This document shows positions 5,486-5,537 of a stretch of DNA of 5,537 bases, in pieces. A program made the translations under genes and the position numbers. The notes under the pieces are model-generated. The model ran no database searches, had not been told where the DNA came from, and worked only from the letters and a program-made list of their open reading frames with translations. Source of the stretch: an uncultured Candidatus Nemicrothrix sp. (GTDB lineage: Bacteria; Actinomycetota; Acidimicrobiia; Acidimicrobiales; UBA8592); assembly GCA_913046155.1 (NCBI GenBank), contig CAJWRY010000093.1, positions 1-5,537 on the forward strand, read 5' to 3'. The first letter of the stretch is position 1; each line of letters starts with the position of its first letter.

Positions 5486-5537
5486 TTACTTTTGCTCCAA
5501 ATTCTGTAACGTTAAAGCCGTGTTCACAAAGGTACTT
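5486..5537 (-). CDS. Possible 3' end of an upstream minus-strand gene (partial)
   Basis: Reading in from the window edge, the minus strand is open in the birA frame for 16 codons, ending in NTALTLQNLEQK and a TAA that directly abuts the birA GTG start (TAAGTG). The peptide looks like a reasonable protein C-terminus, and the zero-base junction would fit a tightly packed operon, with the birA ribosome site lying inside this coding end. The stretch is too short to name a product or to exclude non-coding leader sequence. A second minus-strand frame is also open here and runs about 70 bases into birA before stopping, which is less likely to be the real gene. Confidence 0.35.
   Translation of the reverse strand, partial: STFVNTALTLQNLEQK
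5495..5498 (-). promoter_or_regulatory. Ribosome binding site of birA (GGAG)
   Basis: GGAG on the minus strand lies 9 bases before the GTG start at 5485. It is one of the clearer Shine-Dalgarno sequences in the window and supports the GTG start. Confidence 0.6.

Overview
This window looks like ordinary chromosomal sequence from a free-living actinobacterium, most likely a low- to mid-GC aquatic member of the Acidimicrobiia; that lineage call is an inference. It rests on coenzyme F420 biosynthesis genes, a LytR-CpsA-Psr (LCP) cell-wall ligase with an N-terminal membrane anchor, a biotin ligase without a DNA-binding domain, and a gene neighbourhood resembling the one around fbiA/fbiB in Mycobacterium. 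Base composition by eye is in the mid-40s % GC and looks even throughout, with no sign of transferred DNA. I saw no tRNA, rRNA, CRISPR array, insertion sequence or phage gene.

Layout. Plus strand, 1-2058: the 3' end of a GDP-mannose 4,6-dehydratase gene (gmd), then cofD/fbiA (phospholactate or enolpyruvate transferase), then a single-domain cofE (F420 gamma-glutamyl ligase). The three are packed as one operon: gmd and cofD overlap by 4 bases (GTGA), and cofD and cofE are 1 base apart. The minus-strand genes converge on this operon, leaving only 3 bases between the stop codons at 2059-2061. Minus strand, read from 5537 down to 2062: a possible 3' end of an unknown gene, a monofunctional biotin-protein ligase (birA), an LCP-family protein, a membrane-anchored His-rich protein of unknown function, and a small HxGH-type nucleotidyltransferase related to RfaE2/cytidylyltransferases. 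The longest non-coding stretch is 108 bases (3245-3352).

How the genes fit together. CofD and CofE carry out two late steps of F420 synthesis; FO synthase, CofC/FbiD and any dehydro-F420 reductase are not in the window. Gmd makes GDP-4-keto-6-deoxymannose for deoxysugar-containing surface glycans, LCP proteins attach glycopolymers to the wall, and the small nucleotidyltransferase could activate a sugar- or polyol-phosphate. The window therefore mixes cofactor, envelope-glycan and biotin genes. From memory, M. tuberculosis has the same mixture: fbiA-fbiB, sugar-nucleotide genes, an LCP gene (Rv3267) and birA (Rv3279c).

Most novel element: the membrane protein at 2531-3244, whose three HxH-type motifs suggest an extracytoplasmic metal-binding domain I cannot assign to a characterised family. 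I found no convincing undescribed multi-gene system.
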